In this document: piece by piece, positions 46,524-57,130 of the stretch | Position numbering within the stretch: the first letter of the stretch is position 1 | Layout of the letters: each line of letters begins with the position of its first letter | Assembly (NCBI GenBank): GCA_027922465.2 | Contig: BQMF02000497.1 | Location: 62,001-126,000, forward strand | Direction of reading: 5' to 3' | Length of the DNA stretch: 64,000 bases | Source: Turritopsis dohrnii | Lineage: Eukaryota; Cnidaria; Hydrozoa; Anthoathecata; Oceaniidae | Notes under the pieces: generated by a model | The model's input: the letters and a program-made list of their open reading frames with translations, nothing else | Database searches by the model: none | What the model was told of the DNA's origin: nothing | Made by a program: the position numbers and the translations under genes

Positions 46524-47280
46524 CGTCGTATATGTTCTAAAAGTAGTTTTTTAGATAAACGCCTCTCAGATCTTAAGAATTTGCTGTAGAGGCTACAAGA
46601 AAGGAATTGTAGGCTCCCAAATAGAAAGGGTCAATTCCTTAGATAGAGATCAAACTTTAGCAACGAATACAGGTCAAAACAAAATTGAGAGGGAGGTTTT
46701 GTGTATTACATATCACCCACCACTTAGCAAAACTTTGCTAAACAAAACTTTGAAATTCTTAAGGAAGCACAAATTATTCTGCATGAGGAACATAAAAAAA
46801 CTGTTTCCATCAATACCACTAGTTTCTTTTCGGAGGGCCAAAACCTTGCAAGATTTTTTAGTTAGGTCAAAATTTACCGTTATTAGTTTCCCAAGGTGGG
46901 TCTTGTCAAGGGTGTAATAAATCTAATTGTCAAATAATAGTAATACTTTTTCTAATAGCGACCAATATCTAGATTTTTAAAATTACGTAAAGGAGTTTTA
47001 AATTGTAATTCTAAGTTTGTTATTTATAGTTTAAGTTGTAAAACATGTAATCTTCAATAGCACTAGCAATAGCAATAGCACTTCGGTAGCACTAAAACTG
47101 CGTTAAGGTATAACTACAAAAGTCAGTTTAAGGCGTATTGCAAGCAAAAGAATGATGGCAAAGTTCATAGTAAAGTGGTTCCTCAGGCTAGTTTATTTCA
47201 GGCTAGTGTATTTTAGGTAAATATTAGCTAATTTTTGTCTACGCCCTCCAGCGTACTCTTAGCGTGTATATCGCTTATGT

Positions 47281-47442
47281 CAGTGGCGGATCTAGAAATA
47301 TGTCGAAATTTGTGTAGGAGAGTGTTAGCAGATTGCTAAAAGATAAGCGTTCAAATAATCCCATTGGTAATATAAATTGAATTCACAAATTATGTTAATG
47401 CTCTCCTACACAAATTTCGACATACCTCTAGATCCGCCACTG
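47281..47442. mobile_element. hAT-like MITE, copy 2
   Basis: CAGTGGCGGATCTAGA to TCTAGATCCGCCACTG, with TATGT duplicated on both sides (47276-47280, 47443-47447). Its middle is in the opposite orientation to the 16976 copy. Confidence 0.88.
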
Positions 47443-47873
47443 TATGTAGTGTTCATGCTTTAGCATTTTTAGCATTGTAGTGGAAGGACATTTTGCAGCT
47501 TTTTTGAATTTATGTTTTTTATAGTTTTAATGCCTTGCTATCCTATTATAGTTTTAACTCCGTATTGTTCCCTCGGGCCTATTAATTTAGCGTCTAACAA
47601 AAAAGTTCCTTTTACTCTTTTAAATTTGTTTTTCACACGTGAATTTTATAGTACTTGATTTTCTTTACATTGTGTATCTGTGATTGGTCTATTCTAAAAC
47701 AATTTTAAATCATTGAACTGTAACATTTTGTATAAGCCTACAGTAGCATTTGTAAAACTACCTGACGAAGAGATTAACCTCGAAAGCTTGTAACGATGTA
47801 GTTTTTGATGAAGTTATATATAGCTATATACATATATATATATATAGCTATATTACATGTTAAGTGTGTGTTT

Positions 47874-47946
47874 GCTTCCGTGGCACAGTTGGTTAGCGCA
47901 GTCAGTGATTAACCGAAAGGTCGGTGGTTCAAGCCCACCTAGATCA
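47874..47946 (+). tRNA. tRNA-Asn-like pseudogene (anticodon position ATT)
   Basis: TGGCACAGTTGGTTAGCGC is a good D-arm/A box and GGTGGTTCAAGCCCACC a perfect T-arm/B box. TGATTAACCGAAAGG aligns with the anticodon arm of eukaryotic tRNA-Asn, with ATT in place of GTT. The acceptor stem (GCTTCCG against TAGATCA) and the anticodon stem do not pair. It is therefore a pseudogene or SINE head lying next to the Penelope 3' end. Unit B keeps only the first ~36 bases (58254-58290). Confidence 0.6.
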
Positions 47947-48382
47947 TTCTTTTATTTTTCGAATTTCAAGCAAGTCATAAAATATTTCATTTTTCATGCT
48001 TCAACTGATTTTGCAGAAATCCTTCTCCTGTAAGGGCATCTTGTTGATATTTCATCGTCGAAATCGCCAGGCGTTTTATGACGATGTTGACGTTTAAATA
48101 TTAGACGACTACGACGACTACGACGACAAAAGAACGTCAAAAGGACGCCAAGATATTTTTCTTTTCCTCGACTGTTTTGAGTGATAAATCAACAACATAA
48201 AATTGTGTATTCTTTCCGTTGATTTTGATGGAGACATTCTTCATAAATGTTTCCATTAACGGTTAACTTATCAAATATGAACCTCGTTTCCATGTTGAAA
48301 GCTGACTTAGGTAAATCTCAATAGTATTTCCAATTTTCTAAAACAAAATGTTTCAAATATCTTGTGGGAGCACATATTTTTT

Positions 48383-48706
48383 CTATAAACAATCTGGCGT
48401 CCTACTTTCGACAGCGAAAATGTAGACTTTGTTAATTCCTGTTCGAGACAGCTGTGCACGTGACATTTTACCAGCATTTAAGGTTGCTAAGCTACTCCGA
48501 ATTTTAATTAACACGAATTTTGAATCAATATATTCATAATCTTCTTCCAATAGGTAAACTTGATGAGGTTCCAATGTATGACCTTCTTTCAGATGTTTGA
48601 TATCATCTGTTTTCTTTCCTCTTGTACTTTTCGTCTTCTTAGACGTTTTATAGTAGCAAGCATGAAATACAGTAGAAGAAATTGCATGTAGTATATTGTA
48701 AAAATA
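48383..48706 (-). CDS. Unrecognised coding-like frame, unit A
   Basis: The minus strand is open for about 107 codons, from after a TAG near 48707 to the TAG at 48383. It includes AISSTVFHACYYKTSKKTKS, then DDIKHLKEGH, LEPHQVYLLEEDYEYIDSKF and NAGKMSRAQLSRTGINKVYI, ending TPDCL. It has no obvious ATG and could be a 3' exon; AAATGTAG just upstream is a possible acceptor. Unit B has the same frame with few changes in its 3' part but a 2-nt frameshift (TTTCATATGC) further upstream. I do not recognise the family. The mostly conservative difference between units hints at past coding use. Confidence 0.3.
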   Translation of the reverse strand, partial: YFYNILHAISSTVFHACYYKTSKKTKSTRGKKTDDIKHLKEGHTLEPHQVYLLEEDYEYIDSKFVLIKIRSSLATLNAGKMSRAQLSRTGINKVYIFAVESRTPDCL

Positions 48707-49000
48707 AACCTACATTTGAGAATTTTTCTATACTCTCCTCCGCAGGCAGCTATTTTGACTTAGAATTGAAAGAAAGGTTGTTAATCCGTAGGGACAAGCC
48801 TATCTTCAATCGGAATATTTTCGGATGGTTGATTTGTCCCTGGTGGAATTTCTTGATCGTATGATCGTACGACCTTATCGTATCGTACGACTTCTTGTAT
48901 ATATTCTGTCATGTGACGACGGCCATTTTCAAGTGGAAAACAATACAAGTGCACACTTGTATTGTTTTCCACTTGCAAATGGCCGTCGTACGGCCGAAAC
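48700..49000 (+). mobile_element. Second Penelope-like 3' fragment, unit A
   Basis: FENFSILSSAGSYFDLELKE followed by RLLIRRDKPIFNR (about 48717-48820) matches the C-terminal end of Penelope GIY-YIG proteins (F.IL..G...L...E.LLI...KP.LN). Downstream, GGCCGTCGTACGGCCGAAACG resembles Penelope terminal sequence. It belongs to a different subfamily from the element at 45963. Confidence 0.6.
48910..48990. repeat. Long near-perfect palindrome, unit A only
   Basis: GACGGCCATTTTCAAGTGG, then AAAACAATACAAGTG, is followed at once by the mirrored sequence to GGCCGTCGT: arms of about 38 bp with almost no loop. Unit B has only one arm (about 59245-59290), so the palindrome was gained in A or lost in B. 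Confidence 0.8.
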
Positions 49001-49383
49001 GTTGTTAAATATATTTTCACAAATTCACAATCTTGTTATTTCAAATTTAAAATTTACAAGAAATTGTTTGTTGATTTATGTAAACATTATTTTGTTATGC
49101 ATGGAATTATTTAAAACAAGAAAAAATGAATGATTTTTTTTACCATGCTTCTACCCTCAAAGGGCCGAACCTATTCCTTCAAATGGTTAGGTGCAGAGTG
49201 GAACCGATTGTTTTCCCATTTTGTAATCCGATTTTCTATTTGTTTAAATGTATCTTCCGGAATCTTAATTAAAAAATAAACACTTCCCATCATGCTTTCA
49301 TGGTGTGAAATGGAGCTTTGACCTTTAACACTCACAGCAGACAACCTCCCTGATCGTCTTCCATTCATCTGCAAATACCGTAA

Positions 49384-49684
49384 GTAAGTAAGTAAGTAAG
49401 TAACGAGAGTTTTCAGTCCTTGGGCTTCCATCCGTAATGGTTGGTTCTTCCGCCCGCCGACTTGCAACTAATAGTTGACTTACCGCAAGAGATACGTATA
49501 GCATTGCTCTAACTTGCCCGAAGGCCAGTGTGGAGTCAGTCGATGGCTCCTAATGGGCTGACACGCTGCTTTTAAAGCGCATCGGAGTGGCGTATTGAGA
49601 TACGACATGACTGGACTCGAACACGGGTCGCAGCGTTCGCACTCAAAGGTACTAACCACTACACCATCGCTGCACACATCGCTG
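49384..49684 (-). mobile_element. tRNA-derived SINE, unit A only
   Basis: On the minus strand it starts CAGCGATGTGTGCAGCGATG, has an A box TGGTGTAGTGGTTAG and a B box GTTCGAGTCC, and ends in a (TTAC)n tail. TACCGTAA is duplicated (49376-49383, 49685-49692). Unit B has the uninterrupted site TACCGTAA at about 59674-59681, which proves the insertion and its limits. Confidence 0.9.
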
Positions 49685-49692
49685 TACCGTAA

Positions 49693-52486
49693 TAATCCGA
49701 ACAAGCGCCTTGGGCTCTTATTAAATTTTTGGCATTTTTGCATGGGCACTTAATCATTTGTAATAAACGTTTGTATATATCTGCGGCGCGAAGAGACAGC
49801 AGATATTGGTTTACCCGTGGATGATGATGATGATATATGATGATATGATGATGATGATGATGATCCTAAAACTGCCAAAAGTGACGTCACGTTGTGTGCT
49901 GTTTACATGGCTCTTATGATGCCTGGTCACACGACATCAAATTTTAGTTGCGTGAATAATTCCGGGTAATAAAGCATTGATTTATTTGCGGTAGTGTGTT
50001 TTTCTACTTCAACAGGTACATCTCTTCTCAAGGGAAGACAACCTGGCGACAAAAGGAAGTCATCACTCAGCAAAACACACTAGGGACTATATTTCATTTT
50101 TGCACACCCAATTTTTTCAACCCCGTAGCGTTGACTATTTATCAGATTCGTTTGTAGACCACAACCTTCATCATTTGTGGGACTTTTGAGTTTGTATCCA
50201 GTTTGAGCATAGAAATACGAAATCTTTTGGTATTTTTATGGTTTGAGGGAGGGACTTCACCACACAGACAGGACAACTGAAACTTTAGATGTCATTGAGA
50301 TTATCCATATGAATTTCCATTGGTTTTAATACTTTCAAGCCCCACATGTTTCCCCTATGTTGTAATATAGGCTACATTTTTTTTAGCAACAAATATATTA
50401 TTATATGACACGCGAAAAATGTGGCGGGCATCATATGCTATTGAGATAGCTATATTTGTTTCTTGAATTTCTAAACAAGTTTTTTATTGTTTTATCAGCA
50501 TTAACCTTCTCGTATACATTTCGGCATATTTCTATACGTTTCTACTACTACATTATACTGTACCAATCTCGAACCCAGGGTCTCTTGCCTTTTCGATATA
50601 CGGATGATGGCGGCGACGATGTTGCTTACTGGGAACTAAAGGAAACTTTATCTGCTAAAGCAGAGTCGAGAGATGAAGCTAGAGAGAATGATAAATTTTC
50701 AATCGGGATTTACAAAAGAAAAGAAAATGGAGAAAGCGACTTGACTTGAGATGTCTCTTTGGAGTTTGATGTATCATTTCTTACAATGCTGATCCGGCAA
50801 ATTTCATATTAAAGGTCACCGTCATTGGAAAACCGAAAAGGGAAATTGGTTTAGTTGCTCCTGCAAAATTTAACCGCTATACCTCTTGTAAACGGACTTC
50901 TTCGGTATTGGACTAGCAGTTGAACAAGAGAAAAGAAAGGTACAAGTTCATCACAAAACCAAAAAGATTCACCGAAAGTTTCCATTCATCGTATGAGGAA
51001 TAATATAGATAAAACAAAGCAGAAAAAAGACCCTCAAAAATTTGAATTGATTTGTTTATCTTTTGTTCTTGCCTGGTAGCATCTTTTAAGAATATGTATA
51101 GTAATGTTTTCTAAAGCGCCCCTCTTAGGAGGGGGCGGGACAATAATAAGAGGGAGCGTTTATTAGAGAGGGGAGTGTTTATTTAACTTTTTGAGTTTAC
51201 ATGAGGGCGTTAAAGTAGAGGGAAGCGTTAAATAGAAGGGATGTTTATTAGAGGATTTACGGCATTTCAAGACGTTCTGTTATAGTGTCCTGTTTGTAAA
51301 TTCTGGGGAATAACTAATCATGCGAAAAGTGTGAGGCGTTTTCACTGAAAGGAATATTTTTATTTCTTAGGATTACAAGCAGGATTTCTTTTTTCGACAT
51401 TTGGGATAATTGTCAGCGATAAAATTCAATACAGATTCAGTCATTCACGTAGGTAGTTATCCCTCAGTTCCACAACCATTTCTCACTTAAAGTATTTACA
51501 CCAGAGCTTTGTTGGTTTCCATGTCAAATGTAATTACGACGTATTGTAAAAGAATATCAGCCTCTTACTGAGGCTATTCATGATCTTCAAGTTTGGTATG
51601 TGAGAGAGGAATTTGACCACAAGCAGAGAAGATAATCTTGAAGATTACAATCTATTTATATGAATAAAAACATATCTGTGCATTATCTACATAGAATCAA
51701 TAAATCAATAAGAAGGAAAAGAGAATATTTTTGAATGCTGAGGCATAAGGCGCCATAGTTGTCAATATTTTAGGTGCTGGAAATATGATGCTTAACTTTC
51801 TACCTTGTGCGCAAAGCATTACAAGATTTCATACTTGCTGATTTATGTGTTGTATTATTTTTTCAGTGATCGAAAAAACTAAATTTTGTTTTTAGTCTTC
51901 ACCATTTGTTAGAACACAAATCAAAACTGTTCCTGAAACCTCGTACCCAGGGTTTCTTGGTTTACTCCAAACCCTAAGTTGTAGTGGATGAATATCAAAA
52001 GGCATTTTCAATTTGACGAGAACGTATTTATTTACATGGAAATCTTTCCTGTAATATACATTCCGTATCAATCCATATAAATAACTAGCATGTAGCTTTA
52101 GCTAAAAAATGACCCCGCGCTCAAGCATTCCAATGTGTACACACAGCAAGCTATACATTGCAAGCTATACAACGGAAACAAAAACAAATTTTTGTCCGAA
52201 AACTCAAAAAAATTCAGATGAATGTTTTTGCAAGTCTTTACACAGAAACAAATATACACATTTAAACTTTTGTTAACATTGCATAAACTAAACACAATAA
52301 AAACAAGGAGAATTGCGAGCATGATCATTTCGAAATGGGAGATCAGATTTGAAAACTCCTTGACGGATGGTCTTAACGGTTTTTCACTTACGTTGTAATT
52401 GAGTTAAACTTTCTTTAGGATAACTTTTTTTTATTGATGCTAATATACCTTTCAAAAAGTCTAATAAAGGCTTAACAAGTAATATC
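49693..52486. other. Near-identical 2.8-kb shared segment, unit A
   Basis: This part matches 59682-62460 with only scattered single-base changes. It contains a (GAT)n stretch near 49808-49862 and a GGGGGCG/GAGGGG-rich patch near 51120-51245. A 97-codon frame at 50456-50749 (ATGTTTCTTG-like non-ATG start, ending GESDLT) is identical in both copies, but identity reflects recent duplication rather than selection. No function is assigned. Confidence 0.5.
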
Positions 52487-53215
52487 AGAAAGTATTTGCT
52501 ACAAACAAAAGAAATGTGTGAACTGAAACCATGGATACGTATTTTATAATCAAAACAAGATTTGTTAAAGAAATTCTGTAGGAGCCAAAAGAAAAAAAAC
52601 AAACTTTTTTAAAAAAAAATCAAAGCAAAAAATCCATTAGAAATCTGCGTTTTAAACTTTGATTCAAAACAAAAAATAGCCAATGTTTATAAAAAAAAAC
52701 AACAAGAAAATGTAAAAAGCTTTTACTGATCATGATCACACACTAGTATGATTAGGTTTGGCGCGAGGTGGACAGTTAAAATAGAAAAACACGAAGAAAG
52801 ACAATTTGTAATATAGCTTTCTTGCATACACAGAAATCCAATTAAAATCTTTGCCAAAAATTAGTGCGTTGAACAAAGTTTATTGAATGAAATATTTAGA
52901 GCTAAAACATATATATACAAAAATAAAATGTATGGTTGGCGAAATTTCAGATTTCAAGCTGTGCTTCAAAATCCTTGTCGTTCATTTCACTAAAACAACA
53001 CAAAAGTAACACGAAAAATGTCTAAGCAATTTTAGCATACGATCTTCCTAAATAACATAGTATAATACAATAATAAATTAGGAAAGAGATACGAAAAAAC
53101 ATTCTGTCTCTCCCACTTACAGTACCATGCTTTGAAACGGCTAATAATTGTATTCCACCGTGTAACGTCAACACGAAAGTTCTCCTAAACTTCGCCCAAG
53201 TTGGCACGAACAAGT
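52487..53215. other. Unique spacer between the duplicated units
   Basis: About 730 bp of AT-rich sequence separates unit A from unit B. No gene or transposon end is visible, although AAAAAACAAAC-type tracts near 52590-52700 are frequent. Confidence 0.5.
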
Positions 53216-55325
53216 ATCGTCAAGGAAACCAAATGCTCTTCCGGTTTGTTTGGCTTTTCACACGAATCGTCGAGTTTTCGAAGAAGCGGAGCGGTTACCA
53301 TTTTGTATTCGTACGTCATTTTGAATGTAGCCTACGAAATCAAAAAACAAACTAGTATTACCGAGTCTAGTGTATCAAAACATTTAGATCATCTATTGAC
53401 TTGACATTTCAACTTTTTGCAGCATAAGTTCTTTCTTATTTGTTGTCTGGATAATCGAGAACCTTGCTACGTCATTAATATAACTTGTGAATTCAATCTA
53501 GCTATATATATTACCAATGGTGCAGAGTAACACTGCATAGATCTCCCCTAATAATTTGACAAAATTGGAACAAATCTCATAATCTTGTCGACAAAGGCGG
53601 GTTTGAGGGCGAATTTGGGCCGAAATTTTGAAAATTCTTCAATTCTTGAGAAAATTCTAACGTGGAACAATTTGACAGTTTTTGATTTCAAATCTAAATT
53701 TCTGAATAAAAGATGTTATCTGATTTATGGTTAAATTGCTAACACTCTCCTACACATTACTAACACTCTCCTACACAAATTGCGACTACCTTCTTGATCC
53801 GCCGATGCGCTTCGAGAATGGTGCACGTAAAAGAAGCTGCAACATCGTTTTTGTCATAAGCTCCTTGTTTTCTTACTTACGTTGCCCCATTTCCACCCTC
53901 CCTCCCTGCGCTTACTCAGCCTTTAATGGGAGGATTTCAGGGTCATCTGTGCGGTCGCAAGGAGCTGGCGTTACCAGCCCTAACTTCATGCTTTATATCA
54001 AGTGTTGTGTCAATTTCCACCAGCTAATTTACCAACCGGCCGAAGAAGGAATTTTCGAATGGAAATTCGCCATTGTATGAGAGTTACTCGTTACCTATAT
54101 AAGTTATCGAAAACTTCACCATCGTTTCATTCTTAGTAGGTACTTCTGTTCATTATATCCTTCATCGTGAGAAAATTAAAATTTTTGGTATGTCCTGTAA
54201 GAAATTTCAGCGATTTACGGCAGCCGAACGCAACTTTCTGTTAGTATTTTGATCACAATATTTGGTCTTGCCAAAATAGCTCCGTTCTGCAAAGCTCCAC
54301 TCCGCAAAAAGAAAATATATAGAAGAAATTTATAATTATCGGGACTGTGATCATTCTTTTCTAACTAAAAAGAAATTCTCAACGTTTTGTAAACAGAAGA
54401 GTCAAAAAGCTATATATATAGCTATATATAAAAACACAAAAAAACTACATTTTAAATGTCAAGCTTTCGTGATTATTCTCTTCTATATATATACCCTCGT
54501 ATGCCACATGATCAGGGTCTTGAAGCTATAAAAAGGGCGTTGGAAAATAGGTCTGATAAATCTGTTAGTACTGAGTCTTTAATTAAGCTTGCCGAAATCT
54601 AGAGTATTTCAGCAAAAGCAGGATGGAGGATTTTGAGTAACGGGCTTAAGGTAAATATCATCTTAAACCTTGAGTGTGGTGGAGATTTATTGATGATATT
54701 TTCTTGGTTTGGGAACGCGGGGAAAACAGTTTATTGGAGTTTATTGAATACCTTAATACCCTTCAGCCTTCTATTAAGTCTATGGAGTTTTTAGATGTTC
54801 TTGTCCTAAAGGAGGGACAGAGCATTCACACAGATCTTTTTGCCAAAGAAACGCACACTCACCAGCTTTTACATTTTTCTTCATGCCACCCTTTTCACAC
54901 AAAGAAAGGGATTCCATATAGTCAGGCACTTAGAAAGCGTCGTATATCTGTTCTAAAAGTAGTTTTTTAGATAAACGCCTCTCAGATCTTAAGCATTGGC
55001 TTTACGATAGAGGCTACAATTGTAGACTCCCAAATAGAAAGGGTCAATTCCTTAGATAGAGATCAAACTTTAGCAACGAATACAGGTCAAAACAAAATGA
55101 GAGGGAGGTTTTGTGTATTACATATCATCCAGCACTTAGCAAATTTATTTATGAAATTCTTAAGGAAGCACAAATTATTCTGCATGAGGAACATAAAAAA
55201 CTGTTTCCATCAATACCACTAGTTTCTTTTCTGAGGGCCAAAACCTTGCAAGATTTTTTAGTTAGGTCAAAATTACCGTTATTAGTTTCCCAAGGTGGGT
55301 CTTGTCAAGGGTGTAATAAATCTAA

Positions 55326-55589
55326 TTGTCAAATAATAGCAATACTTTTTCTAATAGCGACCAATCTAGATTTTTAAAATTACGTAAAGGAGTTTTAAAT
55401 TGTAATTTTAAGTTTGTTATTTATAGATTAAGTTGTAAAACATGTAATCTTCAATATATCGGTAGCACTAAAACTGCGTTTAGGTATAACAACAAAAGTC
55501 AGTTTAAGGCGTATTGCAAGCAAAAGAATGATGGCAAAGCTCATAGTAAAGTGGTTCCTCAGGCTAGTTTATTTCAACACTTTTTGTAA
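55326..55589 (+). pseudogene. Penelope GIY-YIG endonuclease fragment
   Basis: KFVIYRLSCKTCNLQYIGST carries the family's I/VYxLxC and YIGxT with the two CxxC cysteines. Downstream, after a stop, the FWQYKLETF segment continues the domain. It would nick target DNA for priming. Confidence 0.75.
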
Positions 55590-55815
55590 AAAGACCATCA
55601 TGGTATGTCGGATTGGAGCTTTCAACTAATTGACCAGTTTTGAAATGAGGTTCAACTAAAAGAGAGAGAGTCTTTTTGGCAGTACAAACTGGAAACATTT
55701 GTACCAAAGGGGCTAAATGAAGGAACTGTGTCAACATCATGTGTATTTTAGGTAAATATTAGCTAATTTTTGTCTACGCCCTCCAGCGTACTCTTAGCGT
55801 GTATATCGCTTATGT

Positions 55816-55977
55816 CAGTGGCGGATCTAGAAGTATGTCGAAATTTGTGTAGGAGAGTGTTAGCAGATTGCTAAAAGATAAGCGTTCAAATAATCCCATT
55901 GGTAATATAAATTGAATTCACAAATTATGTTAATGCTCTCCTACACAAATTTCGACATACCTCTAGATCCGCCACTG
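55816..55977. mobile_element. hAT-like MITE, copy 3
   Basis: Same site and same TATGT flanks as copy 2 (55811-55815, 55978-55982). It was therefore inserted before the duplication, unlike the Helitrons and SINE. Confidence 0.88.
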
Positions 55978-56152
55978 TATGTAGTGTTCATGCTTTAGCA
56001 TTTTTAGCATTGTAGTGGAAGGACATTTTGCAGCTTTTTTGAATTTATGTTTTTTATAGTTTTAATGCTTTGCTATCCTATTATAGTTTTAACTCGTATT
56101 GTTCCCTCGGGCCTATTAATTTAGTGTCTAACAAAAGAGTTCCTTTTACTCT

Positions 56153-57130
56153 TCTATATATTAATAGCCGATTCTCCGTTTGTTTGTTTGTTTGTAAGTC
56201 ACGCAAAATGGTAGATTGAGTTGTGAGCGAAATTATTTCTTTTTTTGTGTGCGACGTGAGTTCGAAGCAAATACATTGCAACCCTAATCGAACGTGACTT
56301 TTTTTGGCTGATGAACTAATAGGAATAACGTTTTGTCTTCATTATTATTGTTAGTTTTATATTCCACGGTGACTTGGCTTTGAAAACAATACATCAACTA
56401 AATACAAAGAAACTAACTGCTTAAACATTTTGGACAAAAAGCAGCAGTGGCAGAATGTGGCAGCATGTGCGGTTTGCCAGTGTATCTTAACGCTTTCCTG
56501 ACTGTCTGAGACGGGTGAACCTTTTTTCGAGCAATCAAAATGTTTAAAAATCGATAGGTAAAAAAAAGAGAATCATGAAACAAAATATTTTTTTTTGCTT
56601 TTGTCTTAATAGTTGTCTTACTTTCTTTTAATCGATTTCTTTAATCTATTTTAATCTGATCGAACGTTTTTTATTCACTTCATTCAATTAGCACGTGCAT
56701 TTTTTTCTCCTCCCGTGTGATCTTTTTAAGAAGAGAAACCATTTTTTCACCTACTTCTGACAGCACCCATGTTAGAGCGCGTAAAACGAAAGCTAATAAC
56801 AAGTTAAAAGTTTTTTCTCTCTGCGTTTTGAGTGTATTGTTAAACTGATATTTGATTGGTTTAAAATCGTAAATAAAAACCACGTGAAGTTCACGTTCGG
56901 AATGCCTACTGACATTTTAAATGCGACCGCAACAATGAACGGCTGAGTTAAGAACATGCAAGATTTGAAACACCAGGAACGTATTTCTCTTCACATGCAA
57001 ACGAGCTTTATTAACCGGTAAAGCCATCAGCAAAGGAAGTCTTATCGCTGGTAAGTGCAATAATTTGGAGCAGGTGGTGATACAACGCAGGCTGAACATG
57101 GGCGGCGAGCGACGCCGCCTTGGCGGCTAG
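56153..57130 (+). mobile_element. Helitron-like element 1 of a tandem pair
   Basis: It starts TCTATATATTAATAGCCGAT and ends GCCGCCTTGGCGGCTAG, a GC-rich hairpin running into CTAG, with no target duplication. Unit A has the empty site (ACTCT|TTTAAATTTG near 47615-47633), so the two elements together inserted precisely between T and T. A (TTTG)n stretch follows the 5' end. No Rep/helicase frame is present, so it is non-autonomous. Confidence 0.85.

Larger units (their letters stand above)
45963..47850 (+). mobile_element. Penelope-like element, unit A, broken
   Basis: Inverted ends of about 65 bp (TATATAGCTATATATAA, then ACTACAT and CAAGCTTTCGAGATTA) enclose a 5'-truncated coding region. RT pieces: RMPHDQGLEAIKRALENRSD (broken before motif B), then 46137-46523 with KQGTAIGTKFAPPYAILFM (motif B), WWRFIDDIFLVWERG (motif C) and HFSSCHPFHTKKGIPYSQAL. 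The GIY-YIG endonuclease part is scrambled near 47055-47095 by an expansion of AGCAATAGCA-like words and lacks its C-terminus, which unit B keeps. A hAT-like MITE (47281-47442) is nested inside. Penelope elements use a telomerase-like RT plus GIY-YIG nuclease; this copy is dead. Confidence 0.82.
41308..52486. repeat. Large direct duplication, unit A
   Basis: From ATCGTCAAGGAAACC to TTAACAAGTAATATC, unit A is collinear with unit B (53216-62460). Identity by eye is about 99 percent over the last 2.8 kb and lower, with indels, in the first half. Unit A alone has 42712-45966 (LINE-like tail plus hAT-like element), a longer tRNA-like segment, the 48914-48989 palindrome and a SINE. It lacks the Helitron pair and a Penelope segment found in B. 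Confidence 0.9.

Noticed and set aside
47765..47815. Hammerhead ribozyme at the Penelope 3' end (CTGACGA ... CGAAA)
   Set aside because: The two core words are present, as is known for some Penelope elements. However, the bases next to them do not form a proper stem II, and no acceptable cleavage triplet precedes the closing stem. Covariance-model scoring would settle it.
47874..47946. Functional tRNA-Asn gene
   Set aside because: The acceptor and anticodon stems do not pair, and the anticodon position would be ATT, so it is kept only as a pseudogene.
50456..50749. 97-codon frame identical in both duplicated units (also 60434-60727)
   Set aside because: Its identity follows from the near-identical DNA of the recent duplication. 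It has no domain, splice context or independent conservation.
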